A stretch of DNA of 64,000 bases from Nymphaea colorata (GCF_008831285.2 NC_045138.2:24461934-24525933); one strand, 5' to 3'; counted from the first letter of the stretch, positions 46,911 through 60,049 are shown. Notes: generated by a model from the sequence alone, not told the origin. Numbers and translations: made by a program.

Positions 46911-48335
46911 GCTTTGGTCCGATCTTCTTCCCTCTTTTTCTCTCTCTTTTCTTTTTTAAACGTTTTTGTTGTTCTTACATCAAAAATATGTAACGGAGAT
47001 GAAACGGGAGTTTCACAGTCACCGGAGAGGGGAATGCTGTCCGGGGAATGTTTTTAGTTTTTACTGTTAAAAAGCAAAGAAGAAAGAAAACCAGTGATGG
47101 AGACGAAATGAGAGAATATCTCCGGAGAGAGGAATGCTGTCTGGAGATTGCAATTTCGAAATGTTGTCGAATGTAAAAAAACGTAACGCGTCTGTAAGAA
47201 AAAGGAATCATAAAGGTCGTAGTTGGATTTTGATGTTAAACTGTTTACTAACTTTGCTTTGAAGTTTTGGATGTTTATTGTTTTGGTTTTTGAACTTGGG
47301 GAAAAACCAAAGTCCTCTGGATTCAAGGGTTGAGTCGATGAAGAGATTGGAAGGCAGAATGAACCAACTTGTGAAGAATCAATTATCGTTCCGCAAAGTT
47401 TTATTCTGTAGAAACGTCCTTTGGCTTGGCGTTCTACTTGGGTTGTAAAGTTGTCGTATGAAGCGCCGATTTTAAACGGGTTTTGGTGGGGAACTCTGCC
47501 TGACAATTCCATCTTCAGAGAGAGAATATGCTAAACGTACGAAGGACCCGTGGAGGACCACACGGTCTTCCATTGACCTGCCTGCAACACTTGCAGTTCT
47601 CTCCCTCTCTTTGTGCGTGAGCCAAACTCTCCATTTGGAAAATATCGAGCCTCAGGAGCAACAAGCGACAGAATCAGCTGCTTTCCAAGACCATGATGAT
47701 AATTCGTTAGCAAACCCTAAGATCAGTTATCAATTCCCATGTTCATAAATGATCAAAGAAGAACTTAGTGAGGGTAGAAGAACACATGGTTAACCAACCT
47801 TTAAAACATCGAATTCTGGTCGTGAATAAATAATTGGACTTGGTTTTTAGTGACGGGTTTAAAGGGCGTCGATCTTTGACGTGGACGTCATTTGTATTGG
47901 TGTACCATCTACACCAAATCCAGTTCACCGTCGAGTTCCTTCCAGCCGTCAGAGCCACATTGAATAATGTAGAAGTGAATTAGCGCAGGAAGAACAAGCT
48001 AGAAGTGCATACTCTTTCTTGAGTTACAGAGCTACTTCATGCATTATTGCATTTGACCCAGGCTGCATCACCCTCTCTGGACCTTTTCTTCCCATGAAAC
48101 CGATTCAATTTGCCCTCAGCTTGACCCAAACCCATATTTATTTTTGCTGTCCTTTCCAGTATGCTTCTTGTTTCATGCAGCCTTTTGGCGGGAGCAAAAC
48201 TAATTTTAACAGAAACAAGTTGGACAACTTAGAGGAGAGAAATTTCCACAGCCTTTAAACTCAATTTAAGAGGTTAAAGGAGTTTTGCTGCATGGTTCAT
48301 CACCACCGCTGCATGGTTCAAAGTAAGGTGAACTA
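46911..48335. other. 3' UTR and intergenic
   Basis: Holds the methyltransferase 3' UTR. The words GGAGAG.GGAATGCTGTC.GG recur at about 47,020 and 47,125, a short local repeat. No further gene is supported. Confidence 0.45.
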
Positions 48336-48458
48336 AGGCTGGGCACGGTTCGGGCAGCTGCCAGGTACTCGGCTCAACTCGAGCCCGAACCTAAGAAAAA
48401 GGAACCCGGGTCGGCCCGATTCGAGTCGAATAATTGATTTTTTTTTAATTTTTATGAT

Positions 48459-48490
<32 letters not shown>

Positions 48491-48642
48491 ATGTTTTATT
48501 ACAATTAATTATATTTATGTATGATTTTATATTTAAAAATATTTTTAAATTTAATCGGGTCAGACTCGGGCTGTGGCTCAGTTGTATCGGGCCCGAGCCT
48601 GGTTTTTGGATGTTGGGCCGACCCAATGCCCATGCTTAGTTT
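48336..48642. mobile_element. MITE-like element 2 (GC-rich ends, AT-rich core with (TA)n)
   Basis: Left end AAGGCTGGGCACGGTTCGGG and right end CCGACCCAATGCCCATGCTTA form an imperfect inverted repeat (both start AAG..TGGGCA when read inward). The interior has GGGCCCGA words, a (TA)n run at 48,463-48,486 and AT-rich DNA. Non-coding. Confidence 0.55.
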
Positions 48643-51600
48643 AAAGTGTTCGCCGGACGGGGTATCGTCCCTAGCTGGAATGCTCACAACGGGCCATATT
48701 TTGGCAGAATGTCCAATTCAGGGGTAGAGCCAAAAATTTTTCATGAGGGGTGTTGAATTAAAGTTTTGAAATTTTAGCTAAGGTCGAAATACTATTTTTC
48801 AAAAATTTTTATATACAACAATTGAAATTTTCTAAAATATACATTTAAAATTTTTTTTTTTTAAGGCCCAGCTAGAACCCATGCTGGCCCTACCTTGTCT
48901 CCGCCGCCCCTGGTTCAATTCTATTTCACATGATAGAAAAAAAGAAACAAAGTCACTGTCTTCACCAATGCCTGAATCAGTTGCCAAGATACATGATACC
49001 AAATGCTTGGTGTGGGCTGCGGAAAAACCAAGCACATAAAAAATTTCACTGGAAAAATGAAAAAAAAAACATTGTAATGACTTAAAACTTATGAGGAGCT
49101 CTCACATCAGCCTTGTACTGGTCAAAATATATTAGCGCTACTACTGGGTCTTGTACTTCTAAAATGCACTGCAATTTGCAAACATAAAGAAAAGCAGTAA
49201 TCATGGAAACTAGGGCCTAACTGTTCTTTAGTTGCTTTAGAAACTGATGACCCTGTTGATCTAGTGCAGAACAGTACGATTTGCTTCTTTTCTCATGCAA
49301 ATGATCATTGAATCCAACATGATAATAATAATAAAGCAGAACAACCCCACCCAAGGTCTTGGCCCAACTTTCAAAGTAAGGAAAATTAAAAGGAGAAAAG
49401 TAACGATCGTTGTCATGGGGACGTTAGTTTTTTTTTGCACCAAATGCATTGGAGTTCACACCCTTCTGGTACTTGGCGACCCTTCAAATCTCAAAAACGT
49501 AAGTTCATTTCTCCTTCATATATATATATCTATATAGTTGTCATGGACTATGGTGAACATGTCTTGGTGGGGGGGAATTTAATAGAAGGTTAATTTGAGG
49601 CAGTGGACCGACTTGGCTTCTGGAACGAGTGCAGGAAGAAGAAGAACTCACCTTTACCAAGCGCGAGCACATGGTTCACATGGACGGGTGGTGCTTTATT
49701 GATTGAAACTGAAGGCATCTATTGCAAATCTGCTTTTATATTTTTCCTCCACGGAGTACAAGATACGAATGCATGAACTGGTTTCTTTGTCCATTTTTTC
49801 CACATTCTCGACGTTTTCTTGTACATCCAACAGCTATAAACAAGAAGCTAGGGAGCTCTGTTCCCTAGCAAAGCAAGTAGTTGATTGAAGTTAAGAGATC
49901 GACAATAAGACTACGAACAATTTAAACCATTGACTAAGGCGTTTGCTTGTTTCACGTAGTTCTATGTCAAAATAGGCCCATTTTGCTAGGAAAATAGTAA
50001 TATTTATTGCTCTTAAGTGTAAGCATAACAAAGGTGGAACCCAACATTTTCATGTCAAAGTTGAGTCCTACTTCCCTTCATGGCAATTGCATTTTGACCT
50101 CAAAATTCAATCCCATAAAAAATGTTGTTTAGTAGAGAATATTGAACCAAAACAATGCTATAAATTTTAGAGTGTAATTCAGACCATGGACAAATGAGCC
50201 TGTTCGGGATATGTTGTTCATTTTTTCAGAAAAGGTAACTTCACAATGATATTTATTTTTTTTTCATTTACAAAGGGTATTTCAGTAATTGCATATCCCC
50301 TAACATGCAACCCATGTTAGTTCCTGAACCTTTTGCCGTCTTTAGTTCCCAAAAGATGTTGACAGTATTTCGCTAAATGCCTGTTTGATACAATGGTGCA
50401 TTAAACAGGCATGGAAATTACTGCAGTTATCCTCTTTTTCATCTTTGTCTCCACGTTGTGAAGATGATAGTTTTCTTCTTCCACAATATGAGAGAGAAAA
50501 AAAAAAGAAATATTGCAATTATCTAACAGTAAATTGCTTTCACTGATTGAGATCATACTTTGTAGTTCATTTTTATTTTGAAAAAAAAAATTTAAGCCTT
50601 TACGTTTTTTTTTCGCATCCCTGTTTCAGTTTCTTCTAGTTTTTTATTTTTTGAATTGAAAAACATTTTTAATCAACCAGATTCGCGAACAATTCCAATC
50701 CTGAATCGATTCAGTTCATGTGCTGAATCGCATGACTTTTGGTTTCCATTCAAGTATTGATCTTAGTGGCATTATGCAAATGAAATATTTATGGCAAGAA
50801 ACTTTGACAATGATATGAAGATGATTTTTGTACGTGTAAGTGGAAACTGTAACTTGAAAACGTTCGGCAATTGATTTTTCAGTTTCTGATCTTTCCAATG
50901 TATCCAATAGAAAAAAATTGGATTTTGACTATATAATTAGGTTTTTTCAAAGTAGGGATCTACACTATTCAATTATGACTGTGTGAAGAATGTTATTTTA
51001 ACTTTTTACATTCCCAATGCAATGGTTGGGGCAGGAATGCAATGGTTGGGGCAGGGGGGTCGATTCCCATTTCGAATCCCAGTGGCATCAACCTTTGTGC
51101 TGCAAATGGGGGCCACTGACTTGCAAGCTGAAGTACAACATGGGTGACATCTCGAGATACCGAAAGCAGACCATATACCTTTGGGGATAGAGCTTAGGTG
51201 GAGAGCTTTGGCCCTTTTTTGGACGATGCCGTGAGTCTTCAATCCATAGGTATAATTTGTTGTGGTCTTTTTTTATGTTTGGAAAAAATTCACACCACAC
51301 GCCATGGTCCATAAAGTTCTCAGGTAGGTCGAACCCAAGATTCACACTTGAGATGCTCATTCCCCTCTATGGAGAACACTGTCAAAAGTTCTGATCTAAA
51401 AGATAAGAGGGGAGAGATCTTGATCCTAAATCCCAGGAATTCAAAATCACAGGCTCTGCATTAATCAAAATAGATTTGACCTCAATCTTATTGTGAAAAG
51501 TACAAAACTAATTTTTGGAGGCGTTTGATTACTTGGGATATAATCTTTTGAGATCAGATTCTCCCTTTTAGGATCTCGAATCGTAACTTCTATTAGTGCA

Positions 51601-53150
51601 AAAATGTAAAGCTGAAAGTCATACACAGGTTCTAGACATGGCACGCTGCAATCCCAAAGTATTTCAAATAAGACTGGGAACTAGGCCGGGTCAGGACCAT
51701 AAAAATGGGCTCACCCAAGCTGGGCACTAGGCTGGAGCTATTTGGAATTTTTGCGAACTTTTCATATAGGGTGAGCATATGGTAAGATGGATTGTGAATC
51801 GTGTCACGATGAATGATTAAATGTGTCCAACCTTCCATTTTTGAAGTGAACATGAAAACTCAAAACAATAAGAGTGGTATTGCTTAGCAATTCTCTTGAA
51901 AATATTAAAAACCAAGAAGATTTGTAAAAGCATAGCGTGGTTACATCGTCAGCAAAATTCAGCCCATAAGATGTGTTTGATTACCTTCAATCAATCTATG
52001 ATTCAAGGTGCTTTACTATCTTGGGGATCTTAGACTCTAGAGTCCTTGATTTATAACAAGAATTTGAATCTTATGTTCAAAAGATGTGAGACTGACACCA
52101 TGACTTTGTAAACTTGCTCAAGTCCATAGGCCTCCAGTCCGACCTTCTGCACCTTGACTTGAGATCCATGGAGTTGAAGCATAAAGGAGATCTTAGATTT
52201 GGGCTTCTCTACAATTTGTTAGAGCCATGAATTCAAGGTAGGTCCACTGTCAGACCCTTTAAAATCCACGGTAATCAAACGCTCCCAAGTGGAGCTTTCC
52301 GGGCGTACTCCTAAAAAGTGAGAGACTTTTGAAGAACTTACAAAAGTTTTCTCCATCCCAGGCCAACTGAAGATACTGATAGCGTCATTGAGTCAAACAC
52401 GGTGGAGTCTGTCGCATGACATCCTGCACTCTTCCCACTACTCCACTTTTAATTCATCCGAGTTTTTCGCCAATCCTGTCGCTCAACTTAAGGTGCATTA
52501 AAAAGAAAGAATGGCACAGTTCATTCACGCTCAAGGGACTGCCTAAAAAATATGGTACTTACTGATCTTACTGCCATCTACCACGTAATTTAATGCATCG
52601 AGATCAAAAGACAAGCAAGTGGGAAGTGATACGCACATACAAGGGACTGAAAGAGTGGCTTGCAACAGGACAGAAGATGGGAATTTTCTTTCTGCAGGAT
52701 TAGTTTGCCTTCTGAATCTGAACAGCAAATTATGAACAAACAGTAAGGGGAGAGAGGTGGCAGCAGCTCACAATGGGCGTGGAGGCCTCACATGATTCAC
52801 TTCTGACCCTCACATGATTCTTGTTTCATCCAATATAGATCTAGATGGAGTTTTGGGAATCCCACCCCTTTCTGCAATTAACAACCACATGGAGTTTGGT
52901 GCCAGACATAAGCACCGGTGTTCTCTCTCCCCCCCACCACCAGCACCGTCCGACTGGAAGATCCAAAGGCCGTGATCTGTCCATGGCGGGTCCCCCGAAC
53001 TGGTCCACCGTTTGGAAAAAGCGCTCGGTGAAGGGACCCACCGGAAAAGTTCTGTGTCACCGGGCGTCACTCTTCTTGAAGACAGCTCACTGGATCCATC
53101 TTGCCTCTGGTATATAGAGGGTTTGGAATGTGGAAGTTTTCTTGGTGTTG
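48643..53150. other. Long gene-poor stretch, no supported gene
   Basis: AT-rich DNA with a GGCCCxxCC-type repeat patch at 48,720-48,910, a direct repeat of AATGCAATGGTTGGGGCAGG at about 51,015-51,055, and diffuse GATCTxAGATC-like words at 51.4-52.3 kb. Frames on both strands at 52,810-53,117 overlap and look like chance openings in a C/G-rich patch. A TATA-like GTATATAGAGGG lies at 53,111. Confidence 0.4.
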
Positions 53151-53745
53151 CTGTTGAAGATGCTGATTATTGTTCATAAAGAGTGGGCAGTGGCCAGGTT
53201 GTGCCATGCGTGGCTTCTTTTCCGATACCATAAATTTCGAGTGGCAGAGGCATAAATTCGAGCATTAATTGGAACATCATATGGTAAGAAAAATTTGGCA
53301 ACGCAGTGAACAGTTTCTGCGACACGGGGCTCCTTCGTCCCCACAGTGAGAAAGAGGATAGAGCATTCTATCAGTAGGTGTACATTCCAAAATGGAACAA
53401 GAGAGAAAGCCACATCTAAAAGTGGTCAACAAGCAGCGGAAGGGAAAGATAGAGAGAGAGCTAAATTCCAAACAAGAAAATTTCAGAAACCAGGGAAGGC
53501 AAAGAACAGGGAAGAATTCTGTTTCAATAGCACTAGGAGGACCGACTATGTACAACAGCGAAAAGAGACTAATAAGCCAAAAGAGCATTCGGTTTTCCCC
53601 ACTTCAGATAACTTCCATTTACAGCAACTTCTCCAGCCACCGTAAAAGTTTCCGGTGCACTGACTGCCGGAATAATATATTTCCCGAGAGAAAAGCCACA
53701 GAAAAAGTGGAGAAGCAAAATTGTGGAAGGGACTCCAAAGCGAGA

Positions 53746-54543
53746 TCAAAGAAAGATGAAGCACTCCAGGGAAACAAGAGGGTTCTCAAGAGACTCGCTA
53801 GGAGCAGAACCAAACTCATCTTGTGGCTTCAGGTTTTCCTCTTGATCCCCATCGCCGCCACCACCATAACCGCCGTAGCCGCTGCCATACTGTAGTACCC
53901 TTCGACTATCTTCCCAGCCGGTCATCGGTACCCGGCCAGGCGAATGGAGCGTCTTCCTCGATCCGCTCCTATTTACCACTGGTCTCCCGCCGGAATCCGC
54001 TGGAGACCCCGGGGATCTCGATCTCCGACCACTCCCTCTCATACCTATTTCTCCACCGGTCCTCCTCATCCCGTTCCTCCACTCTCCGCCCGGACTTCCA
54101 CCATAAAGCGACCTCCCAGCAGCCCTCGTGCCCTGACCCTCCGTCCTCCTCTCCGGCGAAACCTCCCTCTTCCGCGACGGAGACGGGCTTTTCCTACCCG
54201 ATAACTCCTCCCTGACCCACCCCCTCTTTCCAGGAGACGACCTACGACGGATCGGCTGCTGCACTTCCGCGGCATTGTCCTCCTCCGTCAGCGCCACGGA
54301 CACGCCCTCGCTCGCGCTGACCGCCTCCGACACGTCGACGCTCTCCTCCGCCTCTCGGCGCTTCTCCGACGTCACTAGGTCGCGCCTCACCGGCGGCTCC
54401 TTCTCGGTCGAACGCCTCGCTCGCATGCTCGGCCTCGGCGTCTCGGATAGGACCTCCTTCACCTTCTCCTCCGGCGGGTTACCTGACGACGCTTCAGATT
54501 CATCGTCGGCCGTCCACGATTTCTTGCTCATGCAAGTTCCCAT
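53746..54543 (-). CDS. Ser/Arg-rich basic protein with N-myristoylation motif, 265 residues
   Basis: Single-exon frame from ATG 54,543-54,541 to TAA. The N-terminus MGTCMSKKSW fits N-myristoylation (Gly2) plus palmitoylation (Cys4), which would place the protein at the plasma membrane. The middle is low-complexity and basic, with many RS/SP pairs (KSPSPSRKREVSPERR, SGRRSRSPGSP). Near the end is a Gly/Tyr-rich stretch (YGSGYGGYGGGGDGD). It finishes with a hydrophobic tail, ENPLVSLECFIFL, which I recall as a conserved ending of an uncharacterised plant family. Molecular function is unknown. It looks intact. The antisense frames at 53,823-54,215 and 53,944-54,204 are shadows. Confidence 0.75.
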   Translation of the reverse strand: MGTCMSKKSWTADDESEASSGNPPEEKVKEVLSETPRPSMRARRSTEKEPPVRRDLVTSEKRREAEESVDVSEAVSASEGVSVALTEEDNAAEVQQPIRRRSSPGKRGWVREELSGRKSPSPSRKREVSPERRTEGQGTRAAGRSLYGGSPGGEWRNGMRRTGGEIGMRGSGRRSRSPGSPADSGGRPVVNRSGSRKTLHSPGRVPMTGWEDSRRVLQYGSGYGGYGGGGDGDQEENLKPQDEFGSAPSESLENPLVSLECFIFL

Positions 54544-57040
54544 TCTGTCAGTGGTCTCCTAGAGCATGGATTTAGTCAACTCTGCTGCGTCTGGAACTCG
54601 TCGAGCTAGGGGGAAAAGGAAATGGAGACTGTGAGCGTCACTGGAATTTTACAGACTTCAGTCGAGCTAACTGAAAGCAAGTGGCTTCACGAAGGAGATC
54701 GGCTTAGAGAGGGAGGTGAAGCTGTCCCATCTGTGAAGAAGACTGCCCAGAAATTGTTAATTATTGAGACAGAGAAAGGAGGAGGAGGAGGAGGAGGAGC
54801 AGATGGTGGTGGAGATGCAGAGTTTTATGGCGGGTGTCTGGAGGTTTACATTACGAGATTACCGATTTGCCCTTTCCGGCTGTCTGATCCACGTTGGTAA
54901 TGGAATTGAATGAGATATCTGGATCGGGTTACTGATCTAAGATCTATCCTCTTTTAGTCTTCTTTGGTGGAAGATTACTATTTACTAATCCCGGTTCTCT
55001 TTAACATCCTTCTTCTAATAATAGGATGCGGTAGATGTCCAATTAATATGAGTTACATCCAAATTCGATAACAATGTAAGATCTAGTAATGGATTTCGAG
55101 TCTGAATTAAAACTGGATTTCAGAGGATGTGTGAAAAAGAACTTGAGATCGATAGGCAAGATCAGTGGACTAATACATTGTTTACGCTGTGGATTTGGAT
55201 TTAGGATCTGAGGATTAGAGATGCATGTATATTCTGCTCGTTTATGAGCCCTTATGTTTCAACCGAATATAACTTATTTCGAGAATATGTTTGGATCGTA
55301 GATTTAAGATCCAAAGTTTCCTTTCCTCTCTTCATGGCGCCCAACCTGGAACCGGTCAAAACATGGCACACGAGCCCACCAAACTGAGCCGGGTGAGTTC
55401 GAATTTAAGTGATCATGCCAAGCTAAATCGAACTAGGTCTACCATGTGGAGCTCAATTAGCTGTTTCCTAACACAAAATTTAGACCCTAATATGGTTTTT
55501 GTTCAAGACCCATCGAACACTAATGCTAAAGATCCACCCAAAGTTGGTGGCATAAGAACCTTTCAAATTTGTTGGTGTGCCTACTCCAAACCAAACTAGT
55601 TTTCTGAGCCCAGCCCACCAGGCCCAACCGAGCTGACCGCGAACAGATCATCTTCTTTGGCACCTCTAGTCGGTATCAAGAATGTACACGCTTGACCAAC
55701 TTGAACTGAGGTTGGTGCATGTTCAGGTCGACCTACATCTTTGTTTGAACTCATTTGCATTAAGAAACAAACATACAGCAGCTTGGGCTTGACTTATGTG
55801 CAGACCTACCGCCAGGTCTGAGTGTCCTGGTAAGACTCCTGGAGTTTGACTAACAAGAATACAACTGACCAAGGGCCAGTGCTCACATGGAACAGGTTTG
55901 TGGATTGGATTCTCTCAACATGGCTGTGGCCATATGTGCAGCAATGCTTTAATCATTCTGGGTGCAGGCATGGACCCATGCTCACCTGGGTCCAGCCCAG
56001 TTTACACTGCAGTGTCTTGCATTCCACATATAAAACACTCTTAAAGTGGGGCCTATCCACATGCTTATAGTCAGGCCCTGCTCTGAGCTACTGGAACCCT
56101 CCACTTACTTTTTAAAGTCTTCTGATACATCCTAATCCCATTTTAAATCAACTGGGGTTTTGTTTGGGTTTGGTAGGTTCAGTTCACAGGTTGGATATTT
56201 GCTCAAGAAATAATTATCAAAGCCAATGGAAACTATTAATCACATGCCTTGAGCAGCGACCTCGACTTGTCTAACGAGAAAACACCTATCTTAGCTCCGA
56301 ATTAGCGATAAATTTGGACTCAAACTAGTTTTAGGCTATCTGATTGTTTCAGGGAATGTCTCAGAACTTCTAAACCCTATCAGTAAGAAAGCATTCTTTG
56401 AGATTGGATGCCAGCCCTGAAACTAGTAATAAGTCTTAAGAACATGCTTATGCTTGTAACTTGGAAGATCTTCGGATAATATCAACAAGCATATTAAAAA
56501 CTCTCAATTGAAAAAACACCTAGAAGTTTAGGGAACTATATTCAATTTTTCTGTGGTGTGACATTTTGATCAGATATTAGAAGAGGCAATGTTCTTAAAA
56601 TTTCGTGAGTTTGTATTCCAAAACACTAAGATAGTTGTGAGATTATTAGCTTCAAGCACAATTACTTCTTTCATTGGATTTAGGTGCTGTAAGAATTTCA
56701 GAACTTGGTAAAAAATTTTCTCTAGAAAACAGAGGCACGGATTTTGTTTCCATGTTACCATGCTCATGTCGAAACACAACAAAATCATCAAGGAAGAAAA
56801 GAAATGGATTCACTAGTAAACACTAATGACAATCAACTTTTTAAAAAATTCTGGAAAGACAATTCGATTCCTCGGAAACCCCTGTCTACATCAGGCCACT
56901 CACTTCGATGTGAACATGGTCAGCCTCATAATTTTGTGAAATGGGCTCCACTCCTCATCGATTAGCTAGAATCTATGGACAAATGTGCAGTCGATTGAAT
57001 ATTAATACTTTTTTGCAGATCTTTTGGAACCCATAGAGTA
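54544..57040. other. Upstream flank of the MGTC gene and intergenic DNA
   Basis: The part next to 54,544 must contain the leader and promoter of the minus-strand gene. It includes a GGA-repeat at 54,778-54,800. The rest is AT-rich, with repeat-like GAGCC/GGCCCA words at 55.33-55.65 kb. No gene is supported. Confidence 0.4.
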
Positions 57041-57290
57041 AGGCCCGTCGGGCCTGAAGCCTCCGCCTCAGATCTTGGCTCTCTCGACTCAGGTCGTTTG
57101 ACAATAAAAAATATTTTTTAATTATAAAATATATTTTTATAATATAAAATATATTTTTAATAATAAAATACATATTATTAAATTTTAAAATAATAAAAAA
57201 ATATTTTTTTAATTAGTAACGGGCCAGATCGGGCTGGGCTGGGTCGACCCGGGCCGGTACCTCGGGTCCATCACCCAAGCCTACCATAAA
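57041..57290. mobile_element. MITE-like element 3 (GC-rich ends, AT-rich core)
   Basis: GC-rich left part (AAGGCCCGTCGGGCCTGAAG), a core of nearly pure A/T from 57,107 to 57,215 (AAAATATATTTTTA-type repeats), and a GC-rich right end GGGTCGACCCGGGCCGG followed by CACCCAAGCCTA. Same design as the elements at 40.6 and 48.4 kb. Confidence 0.5.
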
Positions 57291-59206
57291 GGTATGGCTA
57301 TCTATTTTCTTCTCCTTTTTCTCTTGTTCCCTTAGTTATTCAAACAACAATAATACAAAGAATAGGGAAAATAAAAAACAAAATCAACCATTGTTGCAAA
57401 TTCATAATAATAATAAGACCTTAGAGGGTGTTTGGCAATAAGAATACCAACATGGTATTCCATGAATTTATTCTAAAGATTAAGATACTTGAATGTGGTG
57501 TTTTATGAATCTATCTTGATTTTGAGAACAGATTCAAGAGATAGTATCGTACTAGTGTTATTATTGTCAAATGCACTTTTGCAAGAGTTGTAAAGTCTCA
57601 TGAAGCAGCTCCAATTTTTATGACAGATACATGAAACACTACTTTAGTATTTCTATTGCCAAATGCTATCAATGTTTCGTAGGTGTAATATTCTAATTGT
57701 TTAGTCCCATATTTAAGATTGTGAGAAATCTTTAAAGGTTTATAAAGGGAGTTACTGGCATAAATAGTTGTCTTGGTTTCTAACCTTTTTGAGGTTGAAC
57801 TCGAACCTAGTTGTTATAGTAGGTGACTAACCTTGAACTTCATCTTTTTATAGGGAGATGTGGTAGATACCGATCAACATTTGAGCCATTCCCTGTTTAT
57901 GTTTATGGGTTTGCGTCTACAAGCACTCGGACAGGAAAAGATATGGATCATGGGACGTGGGACTCAAACCTGGTTTATAAACTTCTAATCCAGATCAAAT
58001 TAGGGATTATGGCTGTCCAAATGTCATTGTTGGGTTAAATCGGGCAAACTTGGAACATCCGCATCTAAATATCCAATGTGACAACTACCTTATTTGTGTA
58101 TAATTTTCAGTTTGGAATTATTATGTAAAATGTCTTTTCAGTTACATAAATTGGGTTTTCGCCTTGCTTCTTTTTCAAATAATCCTGGTACGACCCGATC
58201 CGCTTATCTGTCTTCTACATGAATAGCTTTATCCAAGTCAATGTCAAACTGTGCCAAATTAGGAAGCACTGGGTCCGTCTTGCCCCCGTCCAAGTGAAAG
58301 TAGGCGGGCCTAACTCTTTAGAACCTCGTTATCTTTCTGGACTAAAGTGTACCTAGTCATGTTGGATTTGATTGACACGGATCTGGATCATAGACGATCC
58401 AAAACAACAATACATAAAATCCTAATTAAACAAATCTAACAATATCTTAGCAGCACGAAATATGTTTATCCAGCCATGAAATTAAGCTTCATTTGTCTAG
58501 CTAGCTGATATATCTAATCTAATTAGGACCTTTCAAATTATTTTCTAATTTAATCTAATCTTTTTCAAAGTGAATGTTTATCTAGCATTTTCCAAAATGA
58601 AATGAGGTTTATTTATCTTAAAATTTAACTCACTCGAATTTTTTTGGAACCCCCAAAGGAGAGATAAACCGGCAAACATTGCCCTTTTTCGGTTCTTTGC
58701 ACGCTTTCTTATTACTTTATGCGACATTTTTACACAGTAAAATTTAATATTGACATGTTTACGTGCAGTGGATGCACCGCTATCTTCTCAATGGTTTGGG
58801 CTATCCAGGTTCTTAATGCTCCACCTTTATCGGCAACGATGTTTCTGTAAAATTTCTAGCTAAGAAGGTGTAATTTAGAAAAATGTCTTATCATTTTGAA
58901 TGCTTTAAAGTTTTATACATGATCCATTCATCTATAGAGTTTGGCTCTTCCCCTCAGCATCCTAACTAGAATCAAATCCATCTGGCCCGCAGGCCCATGT
59001 TGAGTAGAAGATTCAATGGTGGATCAGAAGCAATGGCGGATAAGGCTCTCTTCTCCCGCGAAATATGGAACGATAATTTACAGGGAAAGTGTGGCACACC
59101 AAAGGGCAGACGTGTTAAATACAACGGTCCCCAACTGCAGTGCTTCGCAATTCAACCTGTTCTCTACGTGATCATATCTACTGCATCGTCAAGCCTCTCA
59201 CAAGCA
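57291..59206. other. Intergenic and upstream region of the first B3 gene
   Basis: AT-rich. No gene is supported. The 210 bp before 59,207 are open in the same frame as the B3 gene, so a longer N-terminus starting at 58,997 is possible. I prefer the later Met because the second B3 gene has an equivalent start. Confidence 0.4.
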
Positions 59207-60049
59207 ATGGCTCCTGATCGTGAGGATCAGAACCCGGCCGCTTACCTGCTGCGCCACCTGTTTGAGTTGATTGTTTCCCACGGGCTCCGATGGAACCCTG
59301 ATTGCGTACCCGAGGACATTCCGCGTCGCTACCAAGACTCCAGCGCTGACCACCAGCAATGGAGCAGTGATACGCCATCCCTCCTGCACGTTACTGAATC
59401 CCATCAGAGTATTTCACCGGAGCTGCAGACAAAGGACGCAGGAGTTATAGTTTATGGACACCTAGAAGAGAATCATCCCCAAAGAAGAGTGCAGCCTGTT
59501 GGAACTCAGGTTCCCATCATAGCAGAAGCAGCTTCATCTCATCCCCAGCTTCAGCTCAACGTCTTTTCTCCACAGTTTGCGTCTCAGCTGAACAACAACA
59601 ACAACAACGACGGAGCTCAGCAACGGAAGCAGCAGCCCGTGTTTACAGAGGAGGGTCTACTCAGAAAGATAACTGACCTACATCATTACAGACCCTGCTT
59701 TCTTTTCAAGAAGAGATTAACAAACTCCGATACCAATCTGAGCCAGTGCAGATTGTCGGTGCCGAAGTCCGCTGTGCGTGCGAATTTCACGCGACCCCTC
59801 TTCTTGCAGGAAGAAATCGACAAGTTCCGGAGCAAGAATGGGCTCGAGGTCATGGCATTTGATCAAAACGGAGAAAGATATGCCATGAGATTCAAGTTGT
59901 GGACGTCCTGTGGCACTTACGTCCTGTTGGGGAAGTGGAAAGAGTTCTTGCAAAATAATAAACTGCATGGGACAGGGGAGGAAGTCAGAATCTGGGCTTT
60001 TCGCGACTCACAGACAAGGAGAATTGCTTTCCTGATCACATTACTTTGA
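59207..60049 (+). CDS. B3 DNA-binding-domain protein (DUF313-like), paralogue 1, 280 residues
   Basis: Probable nuclear DNA-binding factor of the B3 superfamily. The B3-like domain fills the C-terminal part (about 163-280): FKKRLTNSDTNLSQCRLSVP, SAVRANFTRPLF, FDQNGERYAMRFKLW, GTYVLLGKWKEFLQNN and a last strand ending AFLITLL. The order KxLTxSDxxxxQCRLxxP ... W.F ... matches the plant-specific DUF313 type rather than ARF or LAV B3 domains. The N-terminal half is acidic and Gln/Asn-rich, with PQLQLNVFSPQ and a run of six Asn; it corresponds to one unit of the repeat in paralogue 2. Start chosen at MAPDREDQ by comparison with MASSPQRN in paralogue 2; the frame is open back to 58,997. Intron-less. 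It is the left member of a tandem pair about 2.6 kb apart. Confidence 0.82.
   Translation: MAPDREDQNPAAYLLRHLFELIVSHGLRWNPDCVPEDIPRRYQDSSADHQQWSSDTPSLLHVTESHQSISPELQTKDAGVIVYGHLEENHPQRRVQPVGTQVPIIAEAASSHPQLQLNVFSPQFASQLNNNNNNDGAQQRKQQPVFTEEGLLRKITDLHHYRPCFLFKKRLTNSDTNLSQCRLSVPKSAVRANFTRPLFLQEEIDKFRSKNGLEVMAFDQNGERYAMRFKLWTSCGTYVLLGKWKEFLQNNKLHGTGEEVRIWAFRDSQTRRIAFLITLL

Noticed and set aside
52810-53117. Frames on both strands with ATG starts
   Set aside because: Mutually overlapping, no family signature. Probably chance openings in a C/G-rich patch.
53823-54215. Plus-strand frames opposite the MGTC gene
   Set aside because: Pro/Ser-rich shadow frames caused by the Ser/Arg-rich codons on the other strand.
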